Assembly: GCA_964511645.1 (NCBI GenBank)
Contig: CAZEGV010000003.1
Location: 1-64,000, forward strand
Direction: 5' to 3'
DNA: 64,000 bases
From: CAZEGV01 sp964511645
GTDB lineage: Bacteria; Bacteroidota; Bacteroidia; Cytophagales; JAAEPT01
In this document: piece by piece, positions 1-9,095 of the stretch
Layout of the letters: every line of letters starts with the position of its first letter
Numbering within the stretch: position 1 is the first letter of the stretch
The notes under the pieces: model-generated
What the model was told of the DNA's origin: nothing
Seen by the model: the letters and a program-made list of their open reading frames with translations, nothing else
Database searches by the model: none
Made by a program: the position numbers and the translations under genes

Positions 1-75
1 TTGGGGTAAAAATAACGGATATAAAAAGAGAGAATTGACTACAAGGGTTTTGCAATGGTCTTAATATGGTATTAA
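1..75 (+). repeat. Partial copy of second dispersed repeat family
   Basis: This stretch resembles 13217-13290: both carry a GGTAAAAATA-(t/a)CGGATATAAAAAG block followed by ACAAGGGTTTTGCA and GGTCTTAA with small differences between. No open reading frame is convincing here. The copy is cut by the window edge, so its full extent is unknown. It lies downstream of ilvC, beyond that gene's terminator. Confidence 0.5.
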
Positions 76-105
76 TCATTTCAAACACTTTTGATGTTGA
101 ACGCA

Positions 106-136
106 AAAAGCCTTTCATTATTAATGAAAGGCTTTT
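106..136 (-). terminator. Rho-independent terminator after ilvC
   Basis: A perfect 15-bp inverted repeat (AAAGCCTTTCATTA and its complement) with almost no loop lies about 30 bases beyond the ilvC stop codon. On the minus strand it is followed by a T run (the A run at 105-109), and a T run also follows on the plus strand, so it could work in both directions. Confidence 0.8.
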
Positions 137-166
137 CTTCTGTAAGATGTGATAAGTTTGTGTTAT

Positions 167-1648
167 CTATCCTACTGCAATTGATTTCATTGCAGTCATT
201 TCTCCACGTAGATACTCTCCAACCTCTTCCACTGGGTGGTTTCTGATGGCAAAGTTTACATCAATCAATAATAAGTTGTCTACTTCGTTAGACGAAGTAC
301 CATTATAATCTGTACCAATTATGTCCGTATTAACTGTTTTCATAAAGTCAGTTAATAAAGGCTTACAAGCATGGTCAAATAAATAACATCCGTACTCAGC
401 AGTATCAGAAATCACACGATTCATTTCGTAAAGTTTTTTACGAGCAATTGTATTCGCAATAAGCGGAGTTTCATGTAACGATTCGTAATACGCAGACTCA
501 TCAATAATGCCAGCTTCTACCATAGTTTCAAAAGCAAGTTCTACACCAGCTTTTACCATCGCTACCATCAATAGACCTTTGTCAAAGTATTCTTGTTCAG
601 TAATATTATCATTAGAAGCTACTTGTTTTTCAAAGTTAGTCTCTGATGTTAAAGCTCTCCATTTTAGTAAGTTCTTGTCGCCTTCTGCCCAGTCTTTCAT
701 CATAGTAGAAGAAAACTCCCCGCTAATGATGTCATCTTGGTGCTTTTCAAATAAAGGACGCATGATTTCTTTTAATACCTCTGTAATCTCAAAAGCTTTT
801 ATTTTGGCAGGATTAGACAGTCTATCCATCATGTTGGTAATACCACCATGTTTTAATGCTTCAGTAATTACTTGCCAACCTTGTTGTACAAATTTAGAAG
901 CCCATCCTTTATCTATTCCTTTTGCTACCATTTTGTCATAGCAAAGGATAGACCCAGTTTGTAATAAACCACATAAGATAGTTTGCTCACCCATAAGATC
1001 CGACTTTACTTCTGCTACAAACGAAGAACGCAATACTCCAGCTTTATCACCGCCAGTACCTACGGCATAAGCTTTAGCATAATTCCATCCTTTTTGTTCA
1101 GGATCGTTTTCTGGATGTACAGCAATAAGAGTTGGTACTCCAAACCCTCTTTTATACTCTTCTCTTACTTCAGACCCAGGTGATTTAGGGGCTACCATAA
1201 TCACTGTAATGTCTTTACGTACTTGCATTCCTTCTTCTACGATATTAAAGCCATGAGAATAAAGAAGTGAAGAGCCTTTCTTCATATGAGGCATCACCGC
1301 AGTTACTACTGGAGTGTGTTGCTTATCTGGTGTAAGATTTACTACCAAGTCTGCAGAAGGTATAAGTTCTTCGTAAGTACCTACTTCAAAATTATTTTCA
1401 GTAGCATTCTTGTATGATTGTCTCTTTTGTTCAATCGCTTCTTTACGTAGTGTGTATGATACATCAAGACCAGAGTCTCTTAAGTTGAGACCTTGGTTAA
1501 GACCTTGAGCACCACATCCGATAATTACGATTTTTTTACCCTTAAGAGCAGTTACTCCTTCTGAGAATTCTGAGCTGTTCATAAACTCACAAACACCTAG
1601 TTGGTTTAGTTTTTCTCTTAGCGGAAGCGTATTAAAATAATTAGCCAT
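167..1648 (-). CDS. ilvC: Ketol-acid reductoisomerase (class II, long form)
   Basis: Converts 2-acetolactate or 2-aceto-2-hydroxybutyrate with NADPH and Mg2+ to the dihydroxy acids of valine and isoleucine synthesis in the cytoplasm. At 493 residues it matches the long class II enzyme (E. coli about 491) rather than the roughly 340-residue class I. The Rossmann motif GCGAQG is at residues 44-49, and the HGFNI and SDLMGEQTILCG segments are typical of the family; the doubled C-terminal knotted domain accounts for the length. It is the last gene of an ilvG-ilvM-like-ilvC operon, 78 bp after the small subunit gene, and ends at a strong terminator. No ilvD or leu genes are in view. Confidence 0.95.
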   Translation of the reverse strand: MANYFNTLPLREKLNQLGVCEFMNSSEFSEGVTALKGKKIVIIGCGAQGLNQGLNLRDSGLDVSYTLRKEAIEQKRQSYKNATENNFEVGTYEELIPSADLVVNLTPDKQHTPVVTAVMPHMKKGSSLLYSHGFNIVEEGMQVRKDITVIMVAPKSPGSEVREEYKRGFGVPTLIAVHPENDPEQKGWNYAKAYAVGTGGDKAGVLRSSFVAEVKSDLMGEQTILCGLLQTGSILCYDKMVAKGIDKGWASKFVQQGWQVITEALKHGGITNMMDRLSNPAKIKAFEITEVLKEIMRPLFEKHQDDIISGEFSSTMMKDWAEGDKNLLKWRALTSETNFEKQVASNDNITEQEYFDKGLLMVAMVKAGVELAFETMVEAGIIDESAYYESLHETPLIANTIARKKLYEMNRVISDTAEYGCYLFDHACKPLLTDFMKTVNTDIIGTDYNGTSSNEVDNLLLIDVNFAIRNHPVEEVGEYLRGEMTAMKSIAVG

Positions 1649-1726
1649 TTATATAATTGTTTTGTATTGATTTGTCTTTTTTGTTGCGACATGCAAACAT
1701 AAATATTTTTTAGCAGAAATACGTTA

Positions 1727-1957
1727 TTATTGCTTTTCTACTTCCAAAATGTCTGTAATACGCATGAGGTTTTTGTAGATACGAATAGCATCTGCTTCAT
1801 CTACGGTGAATTCTAGTATACAATTTCCTTCATCTCCATCTTGTTCATAGCTCATTTTACTAATGAGAAGTCCTCTTTTTCGGATGGGCATTAGAATCCT
1901 GTCGATCACTTCTGGTGTGTGGTTACAGCGGATATGCCAACTATTAATTGATTTCAT
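1727..1957 (-). CDS. ilvM: Acetolactate synthase small subunit, short IlvM-like ACT protein
   Basis: A 76-residue protein that is only one ACT domain. Residues 14-27 (TPEVIDRILMPIRK, then RG) align well with E. coli IlvM (NPETLERVLRVVRHRG), and the length is close to IlvM (87) rather than IlvN/IlvH (about 95-190). It is expected to bind and stabilise the catalytic subunit encoded 10 bp upstream. Whether valine feedback is exerted cannot be read from the sequence. The symbol is by similarity of length and motif; ilvN would be an acceptable alternative. Confidence 0.8.
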   Translation of the reverse strand: MKSINSWHIRCNHTPEVIDRILMPIRKRGLLISKMSYEQDGDEGNCILEFTVDEADAIRIYKNLMRITDILEVEKQ

Positions 1958-1967
1958 AGTATTTGGA

Positions 1968-3656
1968 TTATTTCTTTTTTTCGGGATAATACAAGGTGTC
2001 GCTTAAGCAAACTTGTGGCGGTACCATTGGATATACGTTTTCTTCTTTTTGAACCTTAGCATGAATTAGGAAAGGTTGGTCTGTTTGTTGTGCTTTTGTT
2101 ACAGCAGTTTCAAATTCTTCTAAGGTTTCTACAGAGGCTGATTCGATCCCATAAGCCGTAGCCATTTTGACATAATCAGGGCTTAATATTTCTACCCCAG
2201 AATAATTACGGTCATAAAAAGCCTCTTGCCATTGGCGCACCATTCCCAAATAATTATTGTCTAGGATAAGGATTTTTACGGGCCAACCCTCTTGCTTGAG
2301 TGTAATTAATTCTTGAAAATTCATTTGGAATGAACCATCACCAGAGATGCACCAAACTTCTTTGTTAGGATGAGCCGCTTGAGCCCCCATTGCTGCGGGT
2401 AAGCCAAACCCCATCGTTCCTAGTCCTCCTGAGGTAACAAAGTGATTGGGTTTTAATTTTGTAATATATTGAGCCGCCCACATTTGATGTTGTCCTACAT
2501 CTGTGGCGATAATCGGAAAGCTTACTTTATCATTTAGCTTAATCAACGCCGAGACCATTGTAAAAGCTTTTTCAGTTTCTAGTTTCGGGTATTGATTTCT
2601 TTTATCGCAAAGATGATTATACCAAGCTAATCGATTTGGTAGATTTGTTTTTGTTCTAGTAGAAGGGAAGTCTTGTAGTATTTTTTTGATGTCTGAGTGA
2701 ATAAAGCATTTAGTAGGTACGTTTTTAGAACCTTCACTTTCATCAATATCTACGTGAATGATATGAGCATTAGGAGCAAATGTATTAAGTTTTCCTGTTA
2801 TTCTGTCATCAAACCGTATTCCTAAGGCAATGATGACATCTGCTTCCTGTACAGCTTCGTTGGTGTATTTCATCCCATGCATTCCTAACCAAGAGAAATA
2901 CCAGCTATGCTCTCTAGGAACAGCTCCAAGCCCTAGCATTGTAGAGATAACCGGAATTTTTTCCCCTTCTACAAATTCAAGTAACTCATCATTAGCATCG
3001 GATAATAATACCCCATGTCCAGCGATAATAAGTGGATTTTTAGCGTGATACAGCAATCTAATAGCTTTATCTATTTGATCAGGATTAGGCTGAACTGTAA
3101 TCTCAAAAACAGGAGTTTTAAACTGTTCTTCCCAAGAATCATTAATAATGATTCCTTCATTCTGAATGTCTTTAGGAATATCAATTAATACAGGACCTTT
3201 ACGACCATTGATAGAAATTTCATAGGCTTCTCTAAAGATGTCTTCTGCTTTGGATAAGTCAGTTAATATGAATGTCTTTTTAGTAATAGGCATACAGATA
3301 CCCGTAATATCAATTTCTTGAAATGCATCCGATCCAATCAGCGAAGCAGCAACTTGTCCTGTAAGTGCAATCATTGGGATAGAATCTGCGTAAGCATCGG
3401 CAATACCTGTAACTAAGTTAGTAGCACCAGGACCAGAAGTTGCCAAACAAAACCCAGGTGTGTTGACTAAAGTACGGGCATAAGCTTGTGCAGCAATAGC
3501 GGCGGCTTGTTCGTGCCGTACTAGCACACTGTGAATGCTAGATTTCGGCAAGGCATCATAAATAGGTAAAACAGCACCGCCAGGATAGGCAAATAATGTC
3601 TTGCAACCCAATCGTTCAATGATTTTTACTATATATTCTGCCCCAGTTAATTTCAC
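1968..3656 (-). CDS. ilvB: Acetolactate synthase, catalytic large subunit
   Basis: Thiamine-diphosphate enzyme condensing two pyruvates, or pyruvate plus 2-oxobutyrate, in the first common step of branched-chain amino acid synthesis. The 562 residues contain the N-terminal PYR domain with the catalytic glutamate in VRHEQAAAIAAQAYAR (near residue 49), the central FAD-binding domain, and the C-terminal PP domain with the metal/diphosphate motif GDGSFQMNFQEL. It starts the minus-strand operon with the short IlvM-like subunit and ilvC, so it could equally be named ilvG. A CAAATATG at 3687-3694 (CATATTTG on the minus strand) is a near match to the TAnnTTTG -7 box. Confidence 0.95.
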   Translation of the reverse strand: MKLTGAEYIVKIIERLGCKTLFAYPGGAVLPIYDALPKSSIHSVLVRHEQAAAIAAQAYARTLVNTPGFCLATSGPGATNLVTGIADAYADSIPMIALTGQVAASLIGSDAFQEIDITGICMPITKKTFILTDLSKAEDIFREAYEISINGRKGPVLIDIPKDIQNEGIIINDSWEEQFKTPVFEITVQPNPDQIDKAIRLLYHAKNPLIIAGHGVLLSDANDELLEFVEGEKIPVISTMLGLGAVPREHSWYFSWLGMHGMKYTNEAVQEADVIIALGIRFDDRITGKLNTFAPNAHIIHVDIDESEGSKNVPTKCFIHSDIKKILQDFPSTRTKTNLPNRLAWYNHLCDKRNQYPKLETEKAFTMVSALIKLNDKVSFPIIATDVGQHQMWAAQYITKLKPNHFVTSGGLGTMGFGLPAAMGAQAAHPNKEVWCISGDGSFQMNFQELITLKQEGWPVKILILDNNYLGMVRQWQEAFYDRNYSGVEILSPDYVKMATAYGIESASVETLEEFETAVTKAQQTDQPFLIHAKVQKEENVYPMVPPQVCLSDTLYYPEKKK

Positions 3657-3757
3657 AATATTATTTTATGATAATTTATAATATTACAAATATGAAAAAA
3701 AAATAGAGTTAAGCATATTTTAGGATACACATTTATTTAATTTACATCGAAAAAATA

Positions 3758-3765
3758 TACCTTTA
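3758..3765 (+). promoter_or_regulatory. Possible Bacteroidota -7 box for hisC
   Basis: TACCTTTA matches TAnnTTTG at seven of eight positions and lies 17 bases before the hisC start codon. No clear TTTG -33 box is visible at the usual spacing, so support is weak. Confidence 0.35.
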
Positions 3766-3782
3766 CAAAAAACAAAAAGAGA

Positions 3783-4829
3783 ATGAAGGTACTGAACTTA
3801 CTGAGGGAAAACATAAAACAGTTGTCTCCTTACTCATCCGCAAGGGATGAATATAGTGGGGTAGAGGGAGTCTTTTTGGATGCTAATGAGAATCCTATAG
3901 GCTCTACGACCGCTGGTGCAGAGTTTAATCGCTATCCTGACCCTATACAGTGGAAGCTCAAACAAAAAATAGCAAAATTAAAATCAGTAAGCCCTGAGCA
4001 AATATTTTTGGGTAATGGCAGTGATGAGGCCATAGATTTGCTTGTTAGAATGTTTTGTGAACCAAAAAAAGACAATATAATAATCCTACCGCCTACTTAT
4101 GGGATGTATAAGGTCTGTGCAGATATTCAAGATATAGAGATAAGGAAAGTAAACCTAATACCAGAAATCTTTCAGATAGATGTTAATAAAGTCTTAGGTA
4201 CAATAGACAGTCATAGCAAAATTATTTGGGTTTGCTCACCCAATAATCCTACAGGTAATGATATTAAAGCCAGCGATATTGAGCTTTTACTCAAGCAGTT
4301 TGATGGCGTTGTAGTGGTGGACGAAGCGTATATAGACTTTACAGACGTGCCTAGTTTTGTAGAGAAATTAAGCCAGTATGATAATTTAGTGATCTTGCAG
4401 ACTTTCTCTAAAGCTTGGGGACTAGCAGCATTGCGTATGGGGATGGCTTTTGCAAACCCTGAATTGATTACGATTTTTAATAAAGTAAAATATCCCTATA
4501 ACATTAATGAAGCTACGCAAACATTTGTGATGAATGCTTTGACTAATGAAGCAGTCAAAAATAAGCATGTAGAAGAGATGTTAGCGACTAAAGATGTTTT
4601 AGAAAAAGCTTTGTTACAACTTTCTTTTGTACAAAAAACATATCCATCATCAGCTAATTTTATTTTAGTAAAAGTAGATGACCCAAGAGGGATTTATGAA
4701 TACTTGATAAAAGACTTAATCATCATAAGAGATAGAAGTCAGGTAGTATTGTGCGAAGGCTGTTTACGGATTTCGATAGGTACAGTGGAAGAAAATAAAT
4801 TACTGATAAAGAGGTTGTATGATTTTTAA
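3783..4829 (+). CDS. hisC: Histidinol-phosphate aminotransferase
   Basis: PLP-dependent fold-type I aminotransferase for the histidinol-phosphate step of histidine synthesis. At 348 residues it has the family length. Visible motifs: FLDANENP (31-38) at the substrate loop, SPNNPTGN (152-159), VVDEAYIDF (178-186), and the PLP-binding lysine in QTFSKAWGLAALRMG (Lys210). It stands alone, divergent from the ilv operon and convergent with smc, with only 2 bp between their stop codons. The other his genes are not in this window. Confidence 0.93.
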   Translation: MKVLNLLRENIKQLSPYSSARDEYSGVEGVFLDANENPIGSTTAGAEFNRYPDPIQWKLKQKIAKLKSVSPEQIFLGNGSDEAIDLLVRMFCEPKKDNIIILPPTYGMYKVCADIQDIEIRKVNLIPEIFQIDVNKVLGTIDSHSKIIWVCSPNNPTGNDIKASDIELLLKQFDGVVVVDEAYIDFTDVPSFVEKLSQYDNLVILQTFSKAWGLAALRMGMAFANPELITIFNKVKYPYNINEATQTFVMNALTNEAVKNKHVEEMLATKDVLEKALLQLSFVQKTYPSSANFILVKVDDPRGIYEYLIKDLIIIRDRSQVVLCEGCLRISIGTVEENKLLIKRLYDF

Positions 4830-4831
4830 AC

Positions 4832-7800
4832 TTACAATACCGCATCAGGAAGTGAACGTAAATCTACTGGGATAAGCTTGCTAACACCCAATTCTTGCAT
4901 CGTAACGCCATAAATAACATCAGTAGTGGACATAGTACGTTTGTTGTGTGTAACAATAATAAATTGAGAATCAGTCGAAAATTTACGAATGATTTTATTG
5001 AACTTGTCAATATTTGCATCATCTAATGGTGCATCTACTTCATCAAAAATACAAAATGGTGCTGGTTTAATAAGGTAAATTGCAAATAATAAAGCAACAG
5101 CAGTAAGCGTTTTCTCTCCTCCCGATAATTGATTTATAGTAAGAGGTCTCTTTCCTTTGGGTTTAGCAGTAATCTCTATAGCAGAGTCTAGTGGTTCTTC
5201 AGGGTTAACTAAAGTAAGGCTACAAGTATCTTCTTCCGTAAATAATGATCTAAACACCTCCTGAAAATTAGTTTGGATTTGTGTAAAAGCTTGAGTAAAA
5301 TTTTCTTTGGCTACTTGATCTATTTCTGATATAGTATTGTGTAATGACTTTTTAGCACTCAATAGGTCATCTCTTTGTTCAGTAATAAAAACATGGCGTT
5401 CTTTGATCTCTTCATAAGCTTCTACTGCCATCGGGTTAATTGTCCCAAGTCTATCAATGCTCTTTTTTACTTTTTCTACTTCATCTAGTAAATCTTCTAT
5501 TGATTTACCACTATCATCATGTTCTTGCTCATCTATTTTGAGCTGATCCACATTTATGTTAAACTCTACACTTAATCGTTCACGCACAGAGTTTATTTTG
5601 AGTTTAACTTCATTAAGCTTTTCTTGACTCTCTAATAAGATATTGTCAATATTCTCTCTGTTTCTATTGATCTCACGGATTTCATTTTCTAGCTCGGTGA
5701 TTGTGCCTCTACTAGCATAATAATCTTTTTCTGCCTCAGTTACACCTATTTCTATTTGTTCCTTCTCATCGTATAAAGCCAGTAAATCTTCATCCGAAAA
5801 ATCAGTAGAAGCAAGCATCTTTTTTATCCCTTCGGCTACTTGCTCATAAGCTTGGGTATTTTGGAAGATTCGTTCACTTAAGGTTTTATATTGAGTAGTT
5901 TTATAACTAATGTCTTTTTCTATCGAAAAAACCTTGTTTTTTCCTTGATGAAAAAGAATGTTTTCAGTGTTATACCCTTGGGATTTCTCACTTACCTGAT
6001 CATTAAGTTTTTTGATAGCCTGAACTGTTTTTTCATTAGTTTCTTGTGCTATTTTCAAAGTTAATTCTTTCTCTTTTAATTGAGGAGTACTTTTAGCTAT
6101 CGCCTCACGTAATATTTTAATACTTTGCTCAACTATCTCTGTTTTATCTTGAGTATTAGCTAGCACATTCTCTATCTGTTCTATTTTGGTAATAACCGAT
6201 GTATAAGCTGTGTTAAGCTTATTTAGAGCAGTTTGTTTTTTATCAATTTGCTTTCTATAAGCCTTCTCCTTAAGGTCTAGCAATATATTAGTTTCCTTGT
6301 CCAGTTCATGTTGAATCTTCTGTTGATTTTTTTGTAAGCCTTTAATTCTAATATTTAGCTTCTCTAAATTTTTAGCTCTACCAATTCTTTTTCCTTCAAA
6401 CAGCCCCACAGCCCCACCCGAAATACTATGCTTTCGTTTTGTTATTTTCCCGTCAAGGCTTAAGAAAGTATAACGATTATCCTCAGGGATATTATAATTA
6501 GCCGAAGTTGAAATAAAAGTATTATGTAGTAATAACTCTACAATTTTTGTGTATTTACTATCATACTCTACAATACTGATAGCAGGAATTGTGTTTTGAG
6601 GAGTAGCAATACCATCACCATACTGAGCCTCAATATTGTTAAGTACAAAAAACTGTGCCTTCCCCTTACTACTTTCGCTCAACAATTTGATGGCATGATG
6701 TGCTTCGCTAATATCATCTACCACATAATGATTCATCAAATGCTCAAGATGATTTTCTATCGCCAAGCGATATTTAGAATCACAAGTAATTAAATCTGAA
6801 AGTAAAGGAGCATCATTATTCCAATTGGTGTTTTTCTTCAAAAACTTAATAGCATCAGGAAAACCCTCCAAATTATCTACAAGAGATTTTGTAAGTTTAT
6901 ATTCATTTTCAGTAGCATCAAGCGTTCTATTAGTTTCAAAAAGTGTAGTTTTAACCTTATCAATATTACTTTCACTCTTCTCAATAGCAACTTTGTTTTT
7001 ATCCTCTTTATCACGCAAATTATGCAAGAGATGCTCCAAACTCTGCATATCCTTAGCCAGAACAAGTCTTTCCTCTTTTAGTCTGCCTACCCTTATCTCA
7101 TTATTGCTGTTATCCGTAAATGATTGATGAAGATCTTGGCTAAGCTTTGTTACCTGTACCTCACTTATTTCCAACGACTTTTTAAGCTGAAAAACTTCGT
7201 TTTGAATACCATTAAGCACATTACCCTCTTCAGACAACTGCTCCCTAAAACTATGCAAGACCTTTTTTTCTGCCTCATAAGACTTCTCAAGTAAACTTAC
7301 ATTTTTCTCTGTATCTTTAAGATTCTTTTCAGCACTTATCAGCTCCTCTTTTAATATTTTTAACTCCGTTTCATTTGTCTCTAAGCTCAGCTTATCCCCT
7401 TTGATTAAACCATTCAACGAATCAGTCTTATCATTAAGATGTTTTAATCGCTCCCCACGAATTTTTTTATCTGCCTCATACTGTCTAATTTTATTAAACT
7501 GCTCATTAAGTGTTTTTTGCCTAGAGCTTAATAAATTTTCCTTCTTGATTAAATCTTTTTTTATTTTTTCTAACTCGGTCTCCTTAGTAATTACTATTTT
7601 AGATACCTCTGTACGGTTCAAACTATTACTTTCAACCTGTTTTTTGAGCAAAATAAACTTTTCCTGATAATCACTCATATTAAAATGAGCCATCTGGATA
7701 CTCAACTCCTTATACTCAGCCTTTAGCACATGATATTTCTCCGCCTGTTTTGCCTGTTTCTCTAGTGATTTTAGATTTTTATCAATCTCATACAGAATAT

Positions 7801-8377
7801 CCTCCACACGATTAAGGTCCTTATCTGTATCTTCAAGCTTTTTTAAAGTCTGTTTTTTTCTCGTCTTAAACTTAGAAATTCCAGAAGCCTCCTCAAACAG
7901 CGTTCTACGAGCATTATTATTATCATTAAGAATATCATCAACCATCTTAAGCTCAATAATAGCATAACTATCCGAACCAATCCCCGTATCCATAAACAAC
8001 TCCGTGATATCCTTAAGTCGGCACTGCACACCATTAAGCAAATACTCACTCTCACCAGAGCGATAATACCTACGTGTAATGTGTACCTGCGAATATTCAG
8101 TAGGGATAATATTTTTAGTATTATTAAAAGTAAGTGAAACTTCCGCCATCTGTAACGGCTTCCGTTTCTTAGTCCCATTAAAGATGATATTAGTCATCTT
8201 ATCAGATCTTAATACCCGAGTCTTTTGCTCCCCCAACACCCACCGTATAGCATCCACAATATTAGACTTACCACAACCATTAGGACCAACCACACCCGTA
8301 ATACCTTTATCAAAATTGAGTACAACCTTATCTCCAAAACTCTTAAAACCTTTTATTTCAAGCCTACTTAACTCCAT
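4832..8377 (-). CDS. smc: Chromosome segregation/condensin protein SMC
   Basis: Cytoplasmic ATPase that forms the long-armed dimer of the SMC-ScpAB condensin. The 1181 residues follow the standard order: N-terminal head with Walker A GPNGCGKSN (31-39), long coiled coil, hinge (roughly 500-650, with the SGGAVGLFEG flank), second coiled coil, and C-terminal head with signature LSGGEKTLTA and Walker B FCIFDEVDAPLD. scpA and scpB are not adjacent. The start is followed closely upstream by a dispersed repeat copy (8405-8487), leaving little room for a long promoter. Confidence 0.97.
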   Translation of the reverse strand: MELSRLEIKGFKSFGDKVVLNFDKGITGVVGPNGCGKSNIVDAIRWVLGEQKTRVLRSDKMTNIIFNGTKKRKPLQMAEVSLTFNNTKNIIPTEYSQVHITRRYYRSGESEYLLNGVQCRLKDITELFMDTGIGSDSYAIIELKMVDDILNDNNNARRTLFEEASGISKFKTRKKQTLKKLEDTDKDLNRVEDILYEIDKNLKSLEKQAKQAEKYHVLKAEYKELSIQMAHFNMSDYQEKFILLKKQVESNSLNRTEVSKIVITKETELEKIKKDLIKKENLLSSRQKTLNEQFNKIRQYEADKKIRGERLKHLNDKTDSLNGLIKGDKLSLETNETELKILKEELISAEKNLKDTEKNVSLLEKSYEAEKKVLHSFREQLSEEGNVLNGIQNEVFQLKKSLEISEVQVTKLSQDLHQSFTDNSNNEIRVGRLKEERLVLAKDMQSLEHLLHNLRDKEDKNKVAIEKSESNIDKVKTTLFETNRTLDATENEYKLTKSLVDNLEGFPDAIKFLKKNTNWNNDAPLLSDLITCDSKYRLAIENHLEHLMNHYVVDDISEAHHAIKLLSESSKGKAQFFVLNNIEAQYGDGIATPQNTIPAISIVEYDSKYTKIVELLLHNTFISTSANYNIPEDNRYTFLSLDGKITKRKHSISGGAVGLFEGKRIGRAKNLEKLNIRIKGLQKNQQKIQHELDKETNILLDLKEKAYRKQIDKKQTALNKLNTAYTSVITKIEQIENVLANTQDKTEIVEQSIKILREAIAKSTPQLKEKELTLKIAQETNEKTVQAIKKLNDQVSEKSQGYNTENILFHQGKNKVFSIEKDISYKTTQYKTLSERIFQNTQAYEQVAEGIKKMLASTDFSDEDLLALYDEKEQIEIGVTEAEKDYYASRGTITELENEIREINRNRENIDNILLESQEKLNEVKLKINSVRERLSVEFNINVDQLKIDEQEHDDSGKSIEDLLDEVEKVKKSIDRLGTINPMAVEAYEEIKERHVFITEQRDDLLSAKKSLHNTISEIDQVAKENFTQAFTQIQTNFQEVFRSLFTEEDTCSLTLVNPEEPLDSAIEITAKPKGKRPLTINQLSGGEKTLTAVALLFAIYLIKPAPFCIFDEVDAPLDDANIDKFNKIIRKFSTDSQFIIVTHNKRTMSTTDVIYGVTMQELGVSKLIPVDLRSLPDAVL

Positions 8378-8404
8378 TTAGCACTATTTCATTATTATCT
8401 TTTG

Positions 8405-8487
8405 GGGCTTCCCGTTCATTTCTAGCTACGCTTCACTACCATCTTGAAAACGGGTACGTGTTCGTCTACTGACGGATCCCTAAGCCA
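8405..8487 (+). repeat. Distant copy (A) of the structured intergenic repeat
   Basis: It begins GGGGCTTCCC, has a CCCGTT/AACGGG pairing (8412-8417 with 8450-8455), and shares GTGTTCGTCTAC plus a GACG-ATCCCT block (8459-8484) with copy F at 60114-60136. It differs from the other copies in lying in the divergent region between smc and the next gene rather than after a stop codon. Confidence 0.6.
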
Positions 8488-8556
8488 AACATGCTTCGCA
8501 TGCCTTACAATATTATTATTTAAGCCCGAAGATAGTAAAATTAATCAAAAAAATCT

Positions 8557-8564
8557 TATTTTTG
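8557..8564 (+). promoter_or_regulatory. Possible -7 box (TATTTTTG)
   Basis: TATTTTTG is a full match to TAnnTTTG, but ends only 5 bases before the ATG at 8570. If used, the transcript would be almost leaderless. No matching -33 box is evident. Confidence 0.3.
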
Positions 8565-8569
8565 ACACT

Positions 8570-9019
8570 ATGGAAACAATACAATATCATGCAGAATCTA
8601 ATTATGTTTTTATATTTGTAATGGTAGCCGTAGGTTTATTTAGGCTCATAAAGATGTTTTCTAAAAACAAAGAAAACAAAACAGCTAATAACCAATACAC
8701 ACCAGTACCTGAATTCAGAACCGAGCACCAAGACGAATTTGATGAAGATTACTCTCAGAACTTTACTGCTCAATTTGAAGAATTATTTAATCAAGTTAAA
8801 CCAAAAGAATCACTCCAACCGATTGTTGAAAAACCAAAACCAGTTTCAGCACCAGTTCAGTCCACTCCCGTAGACTCGATGAGTACTCAACGTGGCAGGC
8901 ATTACAAAATAGAAAAAAAACAAGCATCTCAAGCACAAGAGTTACTCAACAGCCCAGAGCAATTAAGAAAAGCAATTATCACCAAAGAGATTTTTGACAA
9001 ACCCTTGGCATTGAGATGA
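8570..9019 (+). CDS. Small single-pass membrane protein, function unknown
   Basis: A 149-residue protein that I do not recognise. Residues about 12-25 are hydrophobic (VFIFVMVAVGLFRL), followed by a basic KMFSKNKENK stretch, predicting one N-terminal membrane helix with the rest in the cytoplasm. The remainder is acidic and proline-rich, probably disordered, with a more conserved-looking basic C-terminal end (QLRKAIITKEIFDKPLALR) that could be a docking motif. The ATG at 8570 was chosen because the frame further upstream, to 8444, runs through the dispersed repeat and encodes no plausible protein. It is divergent from smc; a functional link is not shown. Confidence 0.7.
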   Translation: METIQYHAESNYVFIFVMVAVGLFRLIKMFSKNKENKTANNQYTPVPEFRTEHQDEFDEDYSQNFTAQFEELFNQVKPKESLQPIVEKPKPVSAPVQSTPVDSMSTQRGRHYKIEKKQASQAQELLNSPEQLRKAIITKEIFDKPLALR

Positions 9020-9095
9020 GACTAGTATTAGTAAATGTGAAAATCTCTCTTTAAATATAAAATGAAGAAACTGGTGTAAGGTAAAACTTATCTAG

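Noticed and set aside
8444..8569. Longer start for the small membrane protein
   Set aside because: The extra 42 codons translate the repeat copy A and give no plausible N-terminus; the ATG at 8570 precedes a membrane helix directly.
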